This document shows, in pieces, positions 16,859 through 25,947 of a stretch of DNA of 64,000 nt. A model generated the notes under the pieces. It saw only the letters and a program-made list of their open reading frames with translations. It was not told the DNA's origin and did not search any database. The stretch covers positions 7,501 through 71,500 of the forward strand of contig NZ_JAHTKI010000034.1 of the NCBI RefSeq assembly GCF_019145475.1, given 5' to 3'. Both the position numbers and the translations under genes were made by a program. The stretch's first letter is position 1. Each line of letters opens with the position of its first letter. This stretch comes from Pseudomonas botevensis. GTDB lineage: Bacteria; Pseudomonadota; Gammaproteobacteria; Pseudomonadales; Pseudomonadaceae.

Positions 16859-19252
16859 ATGTCCGATTCCACCACCTTCGATCTGCCGATTGCCGGCATG
16901 ACCTGCGCCAGCTGCGCCGGGCGTGTCGAGCGGGCGTTGAGCAAGGTCAGCGGCGCCAGCGCCGTGAGTGTCAACCTCGCCACCGAACAGGCCCGCGTGC
17001 AAGCGCCCGGCAACAGCCTGCCGGCGTTGATGGAGGCGGTGCAGCGTGCCGGTTACAGCGTGCCGCAGCAGACCCTGGAACTGAATATCGACGGCATGAC
17101 CTGCGCGTCCTGCGTCGGTCGCGTCGAGCGTGCGCTGAATAAAGTGCCGGGGGTGAAAAGCGTCAGCGTCAACCTCGCCAACGAACGCGCGCACCTGGAA
17201 TTGCTCGGCGCGGTCGATCCACAGAGCCTGATCAGCGTCGTCGGCAAGGCCGGTTATTCGGCCAGCGTGTTTGAACCCGAACAACCCCAAACCGACAACC
17301 GCGAACAACGCCTTCACCATGAACGCTGGGCGCTGATCTGCGCCATCGCCCTCGCCTTGCCGCTGGTGCTGCCGATGGTGCTGCAACCGTTCGGCATTCA
17401 CTGGATGCTCCCGGCCTGGGTGCAATTCGTCCTCGCCACGCCGGTGCAATTCATCTTCGGCGCACGGTTTTACGTGGCGGCGTGGAAGGCTGTGCGCGCC
17501 GGGGCGGGCAACATGGACCTGCTGGTCGCCCTCGGCACCAGCGCCGGTTACGGCCTGAGTCTCTACGAATGGGCGACCTCGACCGACGGTATGCCGCACT
17601 TGTATTTCGAAGCGTCGGCGGTGGTCATCGCCCTGGTGCTGCTCGGCAAATACCTGGAGAGCCGCGCCAAGCGTCAGACCGCCAGCGCCATCCGGGCACT
17701 GGAAGCCCTGCGCCCGGAGCGAGCGCTGCAAGTCATCGATGGCCGCGAACAGGATGTCGCCATCAGCGCCCTGCGCCTCAATGACGTGGTGCTGGTCAAA
17801 CCCGGCGAACGTTTCCCGGTGGACGGCGAAGTGCTGGAAGGCCAGAGCCACGCCGACGAAGCACTCATCAGCGGCGAGAGCCTGCCGGTGCCCAAGCAAC
17901 CGGGAGACAACGTCACCGGCGGTGCGATCAACGGCGAAGGTCGCTTGCTGGTGCGCACCACGGCCCTCGGCGCGGAAAGCGTACTGGCGCGGATCATCCG
18001 TTTGGTCGAGGACGCCCAGGCGGCGAAAGCGCCGATTCAAAAGCTTGTGGATAAAGTCAGCCAGGTGTTCGTGCCGACCGTGCTGCTGCTGGCCCTGGCG
18101 ACGCTGATCGGCTGGTGGCTGTACGGTGCGCCGCTGGAAACCGCGCTGATCAATGCGGTCGCGGTATTGGTGATCGCCTGCCCGTGTGCCCTCGGTCTGG
18201 CGACACCTACGGCGATCATGGCCGGCACCGGCGTGGCGGCGCGTCACGGGATTCTGATCAAGGATGCCGAAGCCCTGGAGCGCGCCCACGAAGTCAGCGC
18301 CGTGGTGTTCGACAAGACCGGTACGCTGACTTCCGGCACTCCGCGCATCGCGCATTTCAGTGCGCTCGACGGTGATGAAAATACCCTGCTGACACTGGCC
18401 GGCGCGTTGCAACGGGGCAGCGAACACCCGCTCGCCAAAGCGGTGCTGGACGCCTGCGCCGAACGCGATCTGAACGTGCCCGACGTCAGCGACAGCCAGT
18501 CCCTGACCGGTCGCGGCATCGCCGGTCATCTCGGCGGTCGGCGCCTGGCGCTGGGCAACCGTCGCCTGCTGGAAGAAAGCGGCCTGAATGCCGGCGCCCT
18601 GGCCGAATCCGCCAACGCCTGGGAAGCCGAAGGCCGGACATTGTCATGGCTGCTCGAACAAAGCCCCGAGCCGCGCGTCCTCGGCCTGTTCGCCTTCGGT
18701 GACACCTTGAAGCCCGGCGCCCTGCATGCCGTGCAACAACTGGCAACGCGAGATATCCACAGCCATCTGCTGACCGGTGACAACCGTGGCAGCGCCAGAG
18801 TGGTCGCCGAGGCGCTGGGCATCGCCAGTGTCCACGCCGAAGTACTGCCGGCGGATAAGGCCGCGACCGTTGCCGAGTTGAAAAAAACCGCAGTCGTGGC
18901 GATGGTCGGCGACGGCATCAACGACGCCCCGGCGCTGGCGGCGGCGGACATCGGCATCGCCATGGGCGGCGGCACCGATGTTGCCATGCACGCGGCCGGC
19001 ATCACCCTGATGCGCGGCGATCCGCGCCTGGTGCCGGCGGCGCTGGAGATCAGTCGCAAGACCTACGCGAAGATCCGTCAGAACCTGTTCTGGGCCTTCG
19101 TCTACAACCTGATCGGCATTCCGCTGGCGGCGTTCGGTTTTCTCAACCCGGTGCTGGCGGGGGCGGCAATGGCGCTGTCGAGCGTCAGCGTGGTGAGCAA
19201 TGCGCTACTGTTGAAAACCTGGAAACCCGAAGATCTGGAGGACAACCGATGA
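16859..19252 (+). CDS. copA: Cu(I)-exporting P1B-type ATPase CopA
   Basis: A 797-residue inner-membrane ATPase that pumps Cu+ from cytoplasm to periplasm. Two N-terminal HMA domains each carry GMTCASC (about residues 13-19 and 79-85). Eight membrane helices follow, with the transport motif CPC near residue 441, the actuator SGESLPV, the phosphorylation site DKTGT near 485, SEHPLAKA and GDGINDAPAL near 684. All catalytic elements are intact. The CueR operator is directly upstream, and its last four bases overlap the cueR start (ATGA), indicating translational coupling. Confidence 0.95.
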   Translation: MSDSTTFDLPIAGMTCASCAGRVERALSKVSGASAVSVNLATEQARVQAPGNSLPALMEAVQRAGYSVPQQTLELNIDGMTCASCVGRVERALNKVPGVKSVSVNLANERAHLELLGAVDPQSLISVVGKAGYSASVFEPEQPQTDNREQRLHHERWALICAIALALPLVLPMVLQPFGIHWMLPAWVQFVLATPVQFIFGARFYVAAWKAVRAGAGNMDLLVALGTSAGYGLSLYEWATSTDGMPHLYFEASAVVIALVLLGKYLESRAKRQTASAIRALEALRPERALQVIDGREQDVAISALRLNDVVLVKPGERFPVDGEVLEGQSHADEALISGESLPVPKQPGDNVTGGAINGEGRLLVRTTALGAESVLARIIRLVEDAQAAKAPIQKLVDKVSQVFVPTVLLLALATLIGWWLYGAPLETALINAVAVLVIACPCALGLATPTAIMAGTGVAARHGILIKDAEALERAHEVSAVVFDKTGTLTSGTPRIAHFSALDGDENTLLTLAGALQRGSEHPLAKAVLDACAERDLNVPDVSDSQSLTGRGIAGHLGGRRLALGNRRLLEESGLNAGALAESANAWEAEGRTLSWLLEQSPEPRVLGLFAFGDTLKPGALHAVQQLATRDIHSHLLTGDNRGSARVVAEALGIASVHAEVLPADKAATVAELKKTAVVAMVGDGINDAPALAAADIGIAMGGGTDVAMHAAGITLMRGDPRLVPAALEISRKTYAKIRQNLFWAFVYNLIGIPLAAFGFLNPVLAGAAMALSSVSVVSNALLLKTWKPEDLEDNR

Positions 19253-19662
19253 ACATCGGCCAAGCGGCCCGCCACAGTGGCCTGAGTGCGAAGATGATTC
19301 GCTATTACGAGTCCATTGGCCTGCTCAAGGCGGCGCACCGCACCGACAGCGGCTATCGGGTCTACGGTGACGACGACCTGCATACCCTGGCGTTCATCAA
19401 GCGCTCGCGCGATCTCGGTTTCTCATTGGAAGAAGTCGGCAAGCTGCTGACCCTCTGGCAGGATCGCCAGCGGGCCAGCGCCGATGTGAAGGCCCTGGCC
19501 CGTCAGCACATCGACGAGTTGAACCAGAAGATCCGCGAACTCGGCGAGCTGCGCGACACCCTGCAGGATCTGGTCGAGCACTGCAACGGCGACCATCGCC
19601 CGGACTGCCCGATCCTCAAGGAACTGGCGTCGGGCTGCTGCGCGCAACCCGCCCGCGCCTGA
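19249..19662 (+). CDS. cueR: Copper-responsive MerR-family activator CueR
   Basis: A 137-residue MerR-type activator. The N-terminal HTH starts MNIGQAARHSGLSAKMIRYYESIGL; the coiled-coil helix runs to about residue 110; the metal loop HCNGDHRPDC places cysteines at 112 and 120, the same numbering as the Cu(I) ligands of E. coli CueR. A CC pair occurs near the C terminus. It overlaps copA by 4 bp and should activate copZ and copA through the dyads at 16268 and 16801. Its 3' end overlaps the convergent MFS gene by 47 bp. Confidence 0.95.
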   Translation: MNIGQAARHSGLSAKMIRYYESIGLLKAAHRTDSGYRVYGDDDLHTLAFIKRSRDLGFSLEEVGKLLTLWQDRQRASADVKALARQHIDELNQKIRELGELRDTLQDLVEHCNGDHRPDCPILKELASGCCAQPARA

Positions 19663-20836
19663 GCGCCAGCCCTTTCACCGTCAGCAACGTGCCGAGGGGA
19701 ATGCCGTGGAACAGCAGCACCACGGCCCCCGGCGTCCACCAGCCGTAAAACGGCGCGGCGATGAGCATGCCGATGCCGAATCCGGTCATCTGCAACAGGG
19801 TCAGGAAACTGAAGATCGGCAGGCGCAGATGATCGGGTTCGCGTTGCAGCCGGGACATCAGGCTGACCTCCGAGAAACCGTCGCCCAGCCCGGCGGGCAG
19901 AGAAAACAGCAGTAATCCGTAAAGGCTGTGCTGCTGGAACATCAGGATGAAACCGCAGGACATCAGCAACACCCCACCGAAGTATCGCCGCTCCAGATTG
20001 ATGTTCTCCGAGCCTTTGAGTCGGCTGGCGATCCGCGCGCCCAGCAGTTTGCCGCACGCCCACACCGCCAGCATCAGCCCCAGTGTGGTGCTGGCCGAGT
20101 CCGGCGTGAGCAGCCTGGAAATGATCGGGAAGCCGACGTTGTGCGCGGCGCTGCCGAGGGTATCGGCCATGGTCACCGCCAGCATCGCCGCGACCACTGG
20201 AGCGCGGCGCAGGCCCTGTCGCAGCGCCGACCATTCGTTGCGCCCGGCGACTGATTCGGTGGCAGACTCGGGCGCCGTGAATCGCAGCGGCACGATCAAC
20301 AGCGCCGCCAGCAAGTACGTTACGGCGTTCAGTGCGAACACCGTTTCGAAGCCGAATCCGGCCACCAGCAACCCGGACACCAGGCTACCGCTGACCATCG
20401 CGATGGACGAAGCCGAGGTGATCCAGGCGTTGGTCTTGAGCAGTTGAGAAGGTTCGATCAGGTGCGGCAACTGACTGTTGAGGCCAATGGCAAACATCGA
20501 GTTGCCGAATCCCAGGCCAAAGGCAATCAGCGGCAACAGCAACGCTTGCTGACTGACCGGAACGATCAGCAACAGCCCGAGTACGGCAGCACGCAGCAGA
20601 TCGAACGCGATCAATGGCAGGCGTCCGCTGAATCGCCGATAGAACGCGGTGCCGATCAGACTGGCGAAGATCCCGCCACCGACGCGGCTGGCCAGAAAGA
20701 TCCCGACGCTCATGGCGCTGTTGCTCAGCAGATAAACGTATGTCGCCAGCGCGACCATGTTGAGGAACGCGCCAAAGTCGGAGATCAGACGCGCGGTGAT
20801 AATCAGGTAGGCATTGCGCGGGGTGGTCACATTCAA
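19616..20836 (-). CDS. MFS transporter, major facilitator of enterobactin-exporter type
   Basis: A 406-residue twelve-helix major facilitator. It has AYLIITARLISDFGAFLNMVALATYVY at the N terminus, with a break after 20 residues in the helix 1-2 region, RVGGGIFASLIGTAFYRRFSGR for the A-motif region, and a final basic tail. The overall style resembles MFS_3/EntS-like exporters and macrolide efflux proteins. The substrate is unknown. Its last 47 bp overlap the 3' end of cueR on the opposite strand. Upstream is a repeat-rich region with two CCCTCTCCC-type elements. Confidence 0.82.
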   Translation of the reverse strand: MNVTTPRNAYLIITARLISDFGAFLNMVALATYVYLLSNSAMSVGIFLASRVGGGIFASLIGTAFYRRFSGRLPLIAFDLLRAAVLGLLLIVPVSQQALLLPLIAFGLGFGNSMFAIGLNSQLPHLIEPSQLLKTNAWITSASSIAMVSGSLVSGLLVAGFGFETVFALNAVTYLLAALLIVPLRFTAPESATESVAGRNEWSALRQGLRRAPVVAAMLAVTMADTLGSAAHNVGFPIISRLLTPDSASTTLGLMLAVWACGKLLGARIASRLKGSENINLERRYFGGVLLMSCGFILMFQQHSLYGLLLFSLPAGLGDGFSEVSLMSRLQREPDHLRLPIFSFLTLLQMTGFGIGMLIAAPFYGWWTPGAVVLLFHGIPLGTLLTVKGLALRRGRVARSSPTPVP

Positions 20837-20864
20837 TCCTTGAGTGTGGGTGGGGCGGTGGATA

Positions 20865-21022
20865 GCCCCTCACCCAGGGGGAGAGGGGACTGATCGGGGG
20901 ATATGGCAGAGATACGCCGACCTGAGCGTTCTTCACCGAATCCACAATCGACTCGGTCATTCGGGTCAACGGATAACGACAGCCCCCCCCGGTCGGCGCC
21001 CTCTCCCTCCGGGAGAGGGCTG
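20865..21022. repeat. Pair of inverted CCCTC/GAGAGGG repeats
   Basis: Two oppositely oriented copies of a dispersed element: CCCCTCACCCAGGGGGAGAG and following bases at about 20866-20898, and CCCTCTCCCTCCGGGAGAGG with flanks at about 20999-21022. Related copies occur near 24424, 32850, 41934 and 52155. They fill the gap between the MFS and RIO kinase genes. Confidence 0.7.
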
Positions 21023-21110
21023 GGGTCAGGGCAGCGATTCGACTGGCAGACTGCGCCTGAGCCAGCACCCACAGAAACCCGGCGAAAAAGCCGGGTTTCT
21101 GTTCAGGCAA

Positions 21111-22007
21111 TCACTGCATCCACGGTGGCGGAGGCGGTTCGTCGGACTTGCCTTTCGGCTCGTCGTCCGCCGCGCGGATCGCTTGCTTGCGCTCTTCGTC
21201 CAGCCGCGCCGCTTCGATTTCCCGCAGCACGCCGCCGACATCCGCCAGCTCCTCGGGATCGTCGAATTCACCGGTGAGCACACTGCCGGGGTGCAAGGTG
21301 CCGGCTTCGTACAACGCCCACATTTCCTTCGCGTAGCGGGTCTTCTTCAACTCCGGGGCAAACCGGCCGAAGTACGACGCCATGTTGCCCACGTCACGTT
21401 CGAGCATGCTGAACGCGTGGTTGTTGCCCGCCGCGTCCACCGCTTGCGGCAGGTCGATGATGACCGGTCCGTTCGGGGTCAACAGCACGTTGAACTCCGA
21501 CAGGTCGCCATGCACCAGACCGGTACACAGCATCAGCACGATCTGCGTAATCAGGAAGGCGTGGTACTCGCGGGCCTGATCCGGCTCCAGCACCACGTCG
21601 TTCAGACGCGGCGCAGCATCGCCGTATTCGTCGGCCACCAGTTCCATCAGCAATACGCCTTCAAGGAAGTCGTACGGCTTGGGCACTCGCACACCGGCGT
21701 TGGCCAATCGGAACAGCGCCGCGACTTCAGCGTTCTGCCAGGCGTCCTCGGCCTCTTTGCGACCGAACTTGGAGCCCTTGGCCATCGCCCGGGCCTGCCG
21801 GCTGTTGCGAACCTTGCGACCTTCCTGATACTCGGCCGCCTGGCGGAAACTGCGTTTGTTCGCCTCCTTGTAGACTTTCGCGCAACGTAACTGATTACCG
21901 CAGCGCACCACATAAACAGCTGCTTCTTTGCCACTCATCAGTGGGCGCAGCACTTCGTCGACCAGACCGTCCTCGATCAGGGGTTCAATGCGTTTTGGAG
22001 TCTTCAT
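21111..22007 (-). CDS. RIO1-family protein serine kinase
   Basis: A 298-residue RIO-type atypical kinase. The P-loop equivalent is LMSGKEAAVYVVRCG near residues 23-37, the catalytic Lys is in RCAKVYKEANKRSF, the catalytic loop is GLVHGDLSEFNVLL near residues 163-176 and the metal-binding Asp is in VIIDLPQAVD. A charged, proline-rich tail (PPPPPW) closes the protein. Eukaryotic and archaeal RIO1 act in small-subunit ribosome maturation; the bacterial substrates are unknown. All catalytic residues are kept, so it is probably active. Confidence 0.87.
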   Translation of the reverse strand: MKTPKRIEPLIEDGLVDEVLRPLMSGKEAAVYVVRCGNQLRCAKVYKEANKRSFRQAAEYQEGRKVRNSRQARAMAKGSKFGRKEAEDAWQNAEVAALFRLANAGVRVPKPYDFLEGVLLMELVADEYGDAAPRLNDVVLEPDQAREYHAFLITQIVLMLCTGLVHGDLSEFNVLLTPNGPVIIDLPQAVDAAGNNHAFSMLERDVGNMASYFGRFAPELKKTRYAKEMWALYEAGTLHPGSVLTGEFDDPEELADVGGVLREIEAARLDEERKQAIRAADDEPKGKSDEPPPPPWMQ

Positions 22008-22441
22008 CAGCTTTTATTGTGGGTCCTTTATTACCAAACACGCGAATGACAGTCGTTATACGGCAATCCTCGCACCACGGGGAGGGGTTGCCGACCTGTG
22101 AACCTGTGGATGCACACAGCATGCCGGATCCGTCGGCACAATCCGTCCTCATTTCGACCGCTGCGAATCATAGCCGAGCCTGCACAAGTTGTTGGCCACA
22201 GGACTTGAGGGCATTTGCGACAGAATCTGACATCCCGGTTTTCCTCGCCCGCAAGATTTTTCGCGGCAGGCCTCAATTTCCCTCAAGGGCAGCCGATTTC
22301 CTCAGTGACAGAGGGATTTGTCCGACAATCGTTCAAAAAATTGCCGCTCTCAAGGATTCGGGGGACGCATAACGTTTTCGGCTGCCAATAAACCGCGGGT
22401 CATCTGCACTTCGTGGGTCTACAAGAAAATCTGGAGCGCGG
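22008..22441. other. Intergenic region between RIO kinase and chemoreceptor
   Basis: A 434-bp divergent interval that must hold both promoters. I see several short reading frames without ribosome sites and no strong hairpin. A weak flagellar-sigma-like TCAAG...GCATAA pair lies near 22353, but the spacing is too short for me to call it. Confidence 0.4.
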
Positions 22442-24388
22442 ATGAACATCAAACAGAAGTTGACCTGGGCGTTTGCAATCATCGCCTGCTTGCCGGTGGT
22501 GCTGGTCGCCACACTGGTGGTACTGAACCTGCGCAGCGATGCCCGGGATGATTTTGTCGACGGCAGCGGACGCGAGATCCGCCAGGTCAGCAATGCCATG
22601 CAGCTGTTTTTTGACGGCATCAGCCAGAACGTCGATTACCTGGCGGCGCAACCGCTGGTGAAAAGCGCCGACGGCACCGTCAGAAGCCGCATGAGTGCGA
22701 ACGCGTCCGACACCTCCGATGGCGAACTCGACAAGCAACTGTTCGCCCTGTTCGAAGGCCTGGCGAAGTCGCACCCGGCCTACTCCTACGTGTCCTACGG
22801 CTTGAGCAGCGGTGGCTATGCCTTCTGGCCGGGCGATCCGAAGATGTCCAACTACGATCCGCGCTCCCGTCCCTGGTACAAGACGGCCATGGCCAATCCG
22901 GGCAAGACCCTGCGCACCGAGGCCTATTACTGGGCCGGCGATGACGCCGTGCTGGTCAGCACCGTGCGGGCCGTCGCCAACCAGTTGGGCGCCCAGGGCG
23001 GCGTGATCAACATCGACGTCTCGCTCAAGCAACTCACCGAGATCGTCAAGCAGATCAAACTCGGCGACACCGGTTACCTGATGCTGCTGGAAAACACCGG
23101 CACGGTGCTGGTCGATCCGAAGCAGCCGGAACACAACTTCAAACGCCTCGACAGCCTCGGCGACGGCTACGCGCAACTGGCGAAAGCCGGCAAGGGCCTG
23201 GTCGAAGTCGAACTCAACGGCGAGCGCTACATGGCCAACGTCTGGCCGTCGGAGCAACTGGGCTGGACCTTCATCGGCCTGATCAAGCAAAACGAAGTGA
23301 TGAGCTCGGCCACCCAACTGACCTGGCTGATCGCGATCATCGCCGCAGTGCTGGCAGTGTTGTTCGCCGTGGTCGGCGCCAGCTTCGCCAGTCTCATCGT
23401 GCGGCCGATCCGCAGCGTCGCCAGCGGTCTGGAAGGCATCGCCCAGGGCGAAGGTGACCTGACCAAGAATCTCGATATCCGGGGCAGCGACGAAACCGCG
23501 CAACTGGCCAACTGGTTCAACCAGTTCCTCACCGCGATCCGCAGCCTGATCCAGCACATCGGTGGCGCAGCGGGGAAAATTCTCGCCACGTCGCAGAGTT
23601 CGACCCGAGTCTCCGGCGACATGGCCGAAGCCGCCGGGCGCCAGCGTGAAGCGGTGGACATGGTATCGACCGCGTTCCACGAAATGGTCGCCACCGCCAA
23701 CGAAGTCGCGCGTTCGTGCAGCCAGGCCGCCGAGTCGGCCGACAGCGGCCAGCGCCAGGCACGCCAGGGCCAGCAGCAGATCGATGCGGCGGTGAACAGC
23801 GTCGATCAACTGAGCCAGGAACTGGAGCAGTCGGCGCAGTCGATGCAGCAACTGGAACGCGACAGCAACGACATCCAGTCGATTCTCGGCACCATTCGCT
23901 CCATCGCCGAACAGACCAACCTGCTGGCGCTCAACGCCGCGATTGAAGCGGCGCGGGCCGGCGAGCAGGGCCGCGGTTTTGCGGTGGTGGCGGACGAGGT
24001 TCGCGCACTGGCCAAACGCACGGCGGATTCGACGGCGGAAATCGACGGGCTGCTGGGCAACCTCGCCAAGCGCACCAGCGCGGTGACGCAGCAGATGCGC
24101 GCCAGCCTCGATGTCTCGCAACAGTCGGTGGCACGCATTGGTGAGGCGCGGGAAAGTTTCGGGCAGATCCGCGAATCGGTGGACGTGATCCGCGACATGA
24201 ACACCCAGATCGCCACGGCCGCCGAAGAGCAGCATCAGGTGGCTGAAGACATCAACCGGCACATCAGCCAGATCCATGGCGATGCGCAGTTGGTGGCGGA
24301 ACTGGCGAACTCGGCGCGGCTGGACTCGCAGAGCCTGGCCGGGTTGTCGAATGAACTGGACGGGTTGGTGCGTCGGTTCAAGACTTGA
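22442..24388 (+). CDS. Methyl-accepting chemotaxis protein with dCache sensor
   Basis: A 648-residue transmembrane chemoreceptor. TM1 lies near residues 10-29; a periplasmic dCache_1 domain (about 35-275) contains the YDPRSRPWYK motif typical of amino-acid or amine-binding dCache domains and a VINIDVSL strand; TM2 is near 287-310; then come HAMP and the coiled-coil signalling domain, with the conserved tip IAEQTNLLALNAAIEAARAG near residue 490. The ligand is inferred only from the RxRPWY motif. No CheB/CheR docking pentapeptide is seen at the C terminus. Confidence 0.93.
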   Translation: MNIKQKLTWAFAIIACLPVVLVATLVVLNLRSDARDDFVDGSGREIRQVSNAMQLFFDGISQNVDYLAAQPLVKSADGTVRSRMSANASDTSDGELDKQLFALFEGLAKSHPAYSYVSYGLSSGGYAFWPGDPKMSNYDPRSRPWYKTAMANPGKTLRTEAYYWAGDDAVLVSTVRAVANQLGAQGGVINIDVSLKQLTEIVKQIKLGDTGYLMLLENTGTVLVDPKQPEHNFKRLDSLGDGYAQLAKAGKGLVEVELNGERYMANVWPSEQLGWTFIGLIKQNEVMSSATQLTWLIAIIAAVLAVLFAVVGASFASLIVRPIRSVASGLEGIAQGEGDLTKNLDIRGSDETAQLANWFNQFLTAIRSLIQHIGGAAGKILATSQSSTRVSGDMAEAAGRQREAVDMVSTAFHEMVATANEVARSCSQAAESADSGQRQARQGQQQIDAAVNSVDQLSQELEQSAQSMQQLERDSNDIQSILGTIRSIAEQTNLLALNAAIEAARAGEQGRGFAVVADEVRALAKRTADSTAEIDGLLGNLAKRTSAVTQQMRASLDVSQQSVARIGEARESFGQIRESVDVIRDMNTQIATAAEEQHQVAEDINRHISQIHGDAQLVAELANSARLDSQSLAGLSNELDGLVRRFKT

Positions 24389-24393
24389 GATCA

Positions 24394-24462
24394 AGGGGCT
24401 GAAAAGCCCCTCATCGGAACGCCCCCCTGACCCTCTCGCTCCGTGAGAGGGTCAGGGTGAGG
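24394..24462. terminator. Two stacked hairpins between convergent genes
   Basis: The first hairpin is AGGGGCT-gaaa-AGCCCCT (24394-24411) with a GNRA loop. The second is CCTGACCCTCTC-gctccgt-GAGAGGGTCAGG (24426-24456), a member of the dispersed CCCTC repeat. They separate the chemoreceptor from the convergent thiolase and probably end both transcripts. Confidence 0.7.
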
Positions 24463-24468
24463 GGGCTT

Positions 24469-25746
24469 TCAGCGCTCAACGATAGCCGTCACCCCCTGCC
24501 CGCCCGCCGCACAAATCGAAATCAACCCACGCCCCTGCCCCGCCGCATCCAGCAGCTTCGCCAGGTTGGCAACGATCCGCCCGCCCGTTGCCGCAAACGG
24601 ATGCCCCGCCGCCAGCGAGCTGCCTTTCACATTCAGACGACTGCGATCAATCGAACCCAACGGCGCCTCAAGTCCCAGCCGGGTTCGGCAATATTCCGCA
24701 TCCTCCCAGGCCTTCAAGGTACACAACACCTGCGCCGCGAATGCTTCGTGAATCTCGTAGTAATCGAAGTCCTGCAAGGTCAGGCCGTTGCGCGCCAGCA
24801 AGCGTGGCACCGCGTACACCGGCGCCATCAGCAAGCCTTCGGCGCCGTTGACGAAATCCACCGCCGCCGCTTCGCCATCGCGCAGGTACGCGAGAATCGG
24901 CAGCCCTCGCTCCTTCGCCCATTCCTCGCTGCCCAGCAGCACCACCGATGCACCGTCGGTGAGCGGTGTGGAGTTGCCGGCGGTCAGCGTGCCCCTGGCG
25001 CTTTTTTCGAAGGCCGGTTTGAGGCTCGCGAGTTTTTCCAGGGTCACGTCCGGGCGCAGATTGTTGTCGCGGGTCAGACCGGAGAACGGCGTCATCAGAT
25101 CGTTGTGCCAGCCCTCGCTGTAGGACGCGGCCAGTTTCTGGTGGCTTTCCAGCGCCAATTGATCCTGCGCCTCGCGAGGGATATTCCAGGTCTGCGCCAT
25201 CAGCTCGCAATGCTGCCCCATCGACAGCCCGGTGCGCGGCTCGCCGTTGCGCGGAAACTCCGGGATCAGGTGCCTGGGCCGCAGTTGCAGAAATGTCTTG
25301 AGTTTGTCGCCGGTGGTCTTGGCGCGGTTGGCTTGCAGGAGGATTTTGCGCAGGCCTTCACTGACGCTGATCGGCGCGTCGGACGTGGTGTCGACCCCGC
25401 CGGCAATCGCGCAATCGATCTGGCCGAGGGCGATTTTGTTTGCCACCAGCAACGCCGCTTCCAGACCGGTGCCGCAGGCTTGCTGGATGTCATAGGCGGG
25501 CGTGGTGGGTGAAAGGCGCGAGCCGAGCACGCATTCGCGGGTCAGGTTCATATCCCGAGACAGCTTCAGCACCGCCCCCGCCACCACCTCGCCGATGCGC
25601 TGACCGTGCAGGTTGTAGCGTTCGATCAATCCTTCCAGGGCGGCGGTGAGCATCGCCTGATTGCTCGCGGTGGCGTAGGGGCCGTTGGAGCGGGCAAAAG
25701 GGATGCGGTTGCCACCGATGATCGCGACGCGGCGCAGCTGGGTCAT
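24469..25746 (-). CDS. Acetyl-CoA C-acyltransferase (thiolase, FadI-like)
   Basis: A 425-residue thiolase. The nucleophilic Cys is in YDIQQACGTGLEAALL near residue 90, the active-site His in YYEIHEAFAAQVL, the second His in GSSLAAGHPFAATG and the acid/base Cys in ISICAAGGQGVTAI near the end. All four catalytic motifs are intact. The sequence resembles the FadI/trifunctional-type thiolases. It is divergent from a FabG-like reductase and a MaoC hydratase, a trio that could perform a beta-oxidation-like or PHA precursor cycle. The ATG at 25746 is chosen because the upstream open frame has no family homology. Confidence 0.9.
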   Translation of the reverse strand: MTQLRRVAIIGGNRIPFARSNGPYATASNQAMLTAALEGLIERYNLHGQRIGEVVAGAVLKLSRDMNLTRECVLGSRLSPTTPAYDIQQACGTGLEAALLVANKIALGQIDCAIAGGVDTTSDAPISVSEGLRKILLQANRAKTTGDKLKTFLQLRPRHLIPEFPRNGEPRTGLSMGQHCELMAQTWNIPREAQDQLALESHQKLAASYSEGWHNDLMTPFSGLTRDNNLRPDVTLEKLASLKPAFEKSARGTLTAGNSTPLTDGASVVLLGSEEWAKERGLPILAYLRDGEAAAVDFVNGAEGLLMAPVYAVPRLLARNGLTLQDFDYYEIHEAFAAQVLCTLKAWEDAEYCRTRLGLEAPLGSIDRSRLNVKGSSLAAGHPFAATGGRIVANLAKLLDAAGQGRGLISICAAGGQGVTAIVER

Positions 25747-25947
25747 GAAAAGCTCCTTTTCAAAAAATATCGAATTCACCGCTGGCCCGCTCTCGCCGGG
25801 CCAGTCACTTCTTGAAATCCAATCCGCCCACAAAACCACCGGGGGCAAACTACTCTGCTGTTCTAGCGTAGGCCTTATTGCGTGGATCGAACGATTGATT
25901 GCCCGATGCAGTCCACACTTTGAACCCCATCTTCTGGAGAGCGTTCC

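Noticed and set aside
20837..21110. A CRISPR array
   Set aside because: The repeats are palindromic, inverted relative to one another and irregularly spaced, as expected of REP-like elements, and there are no cas genes.
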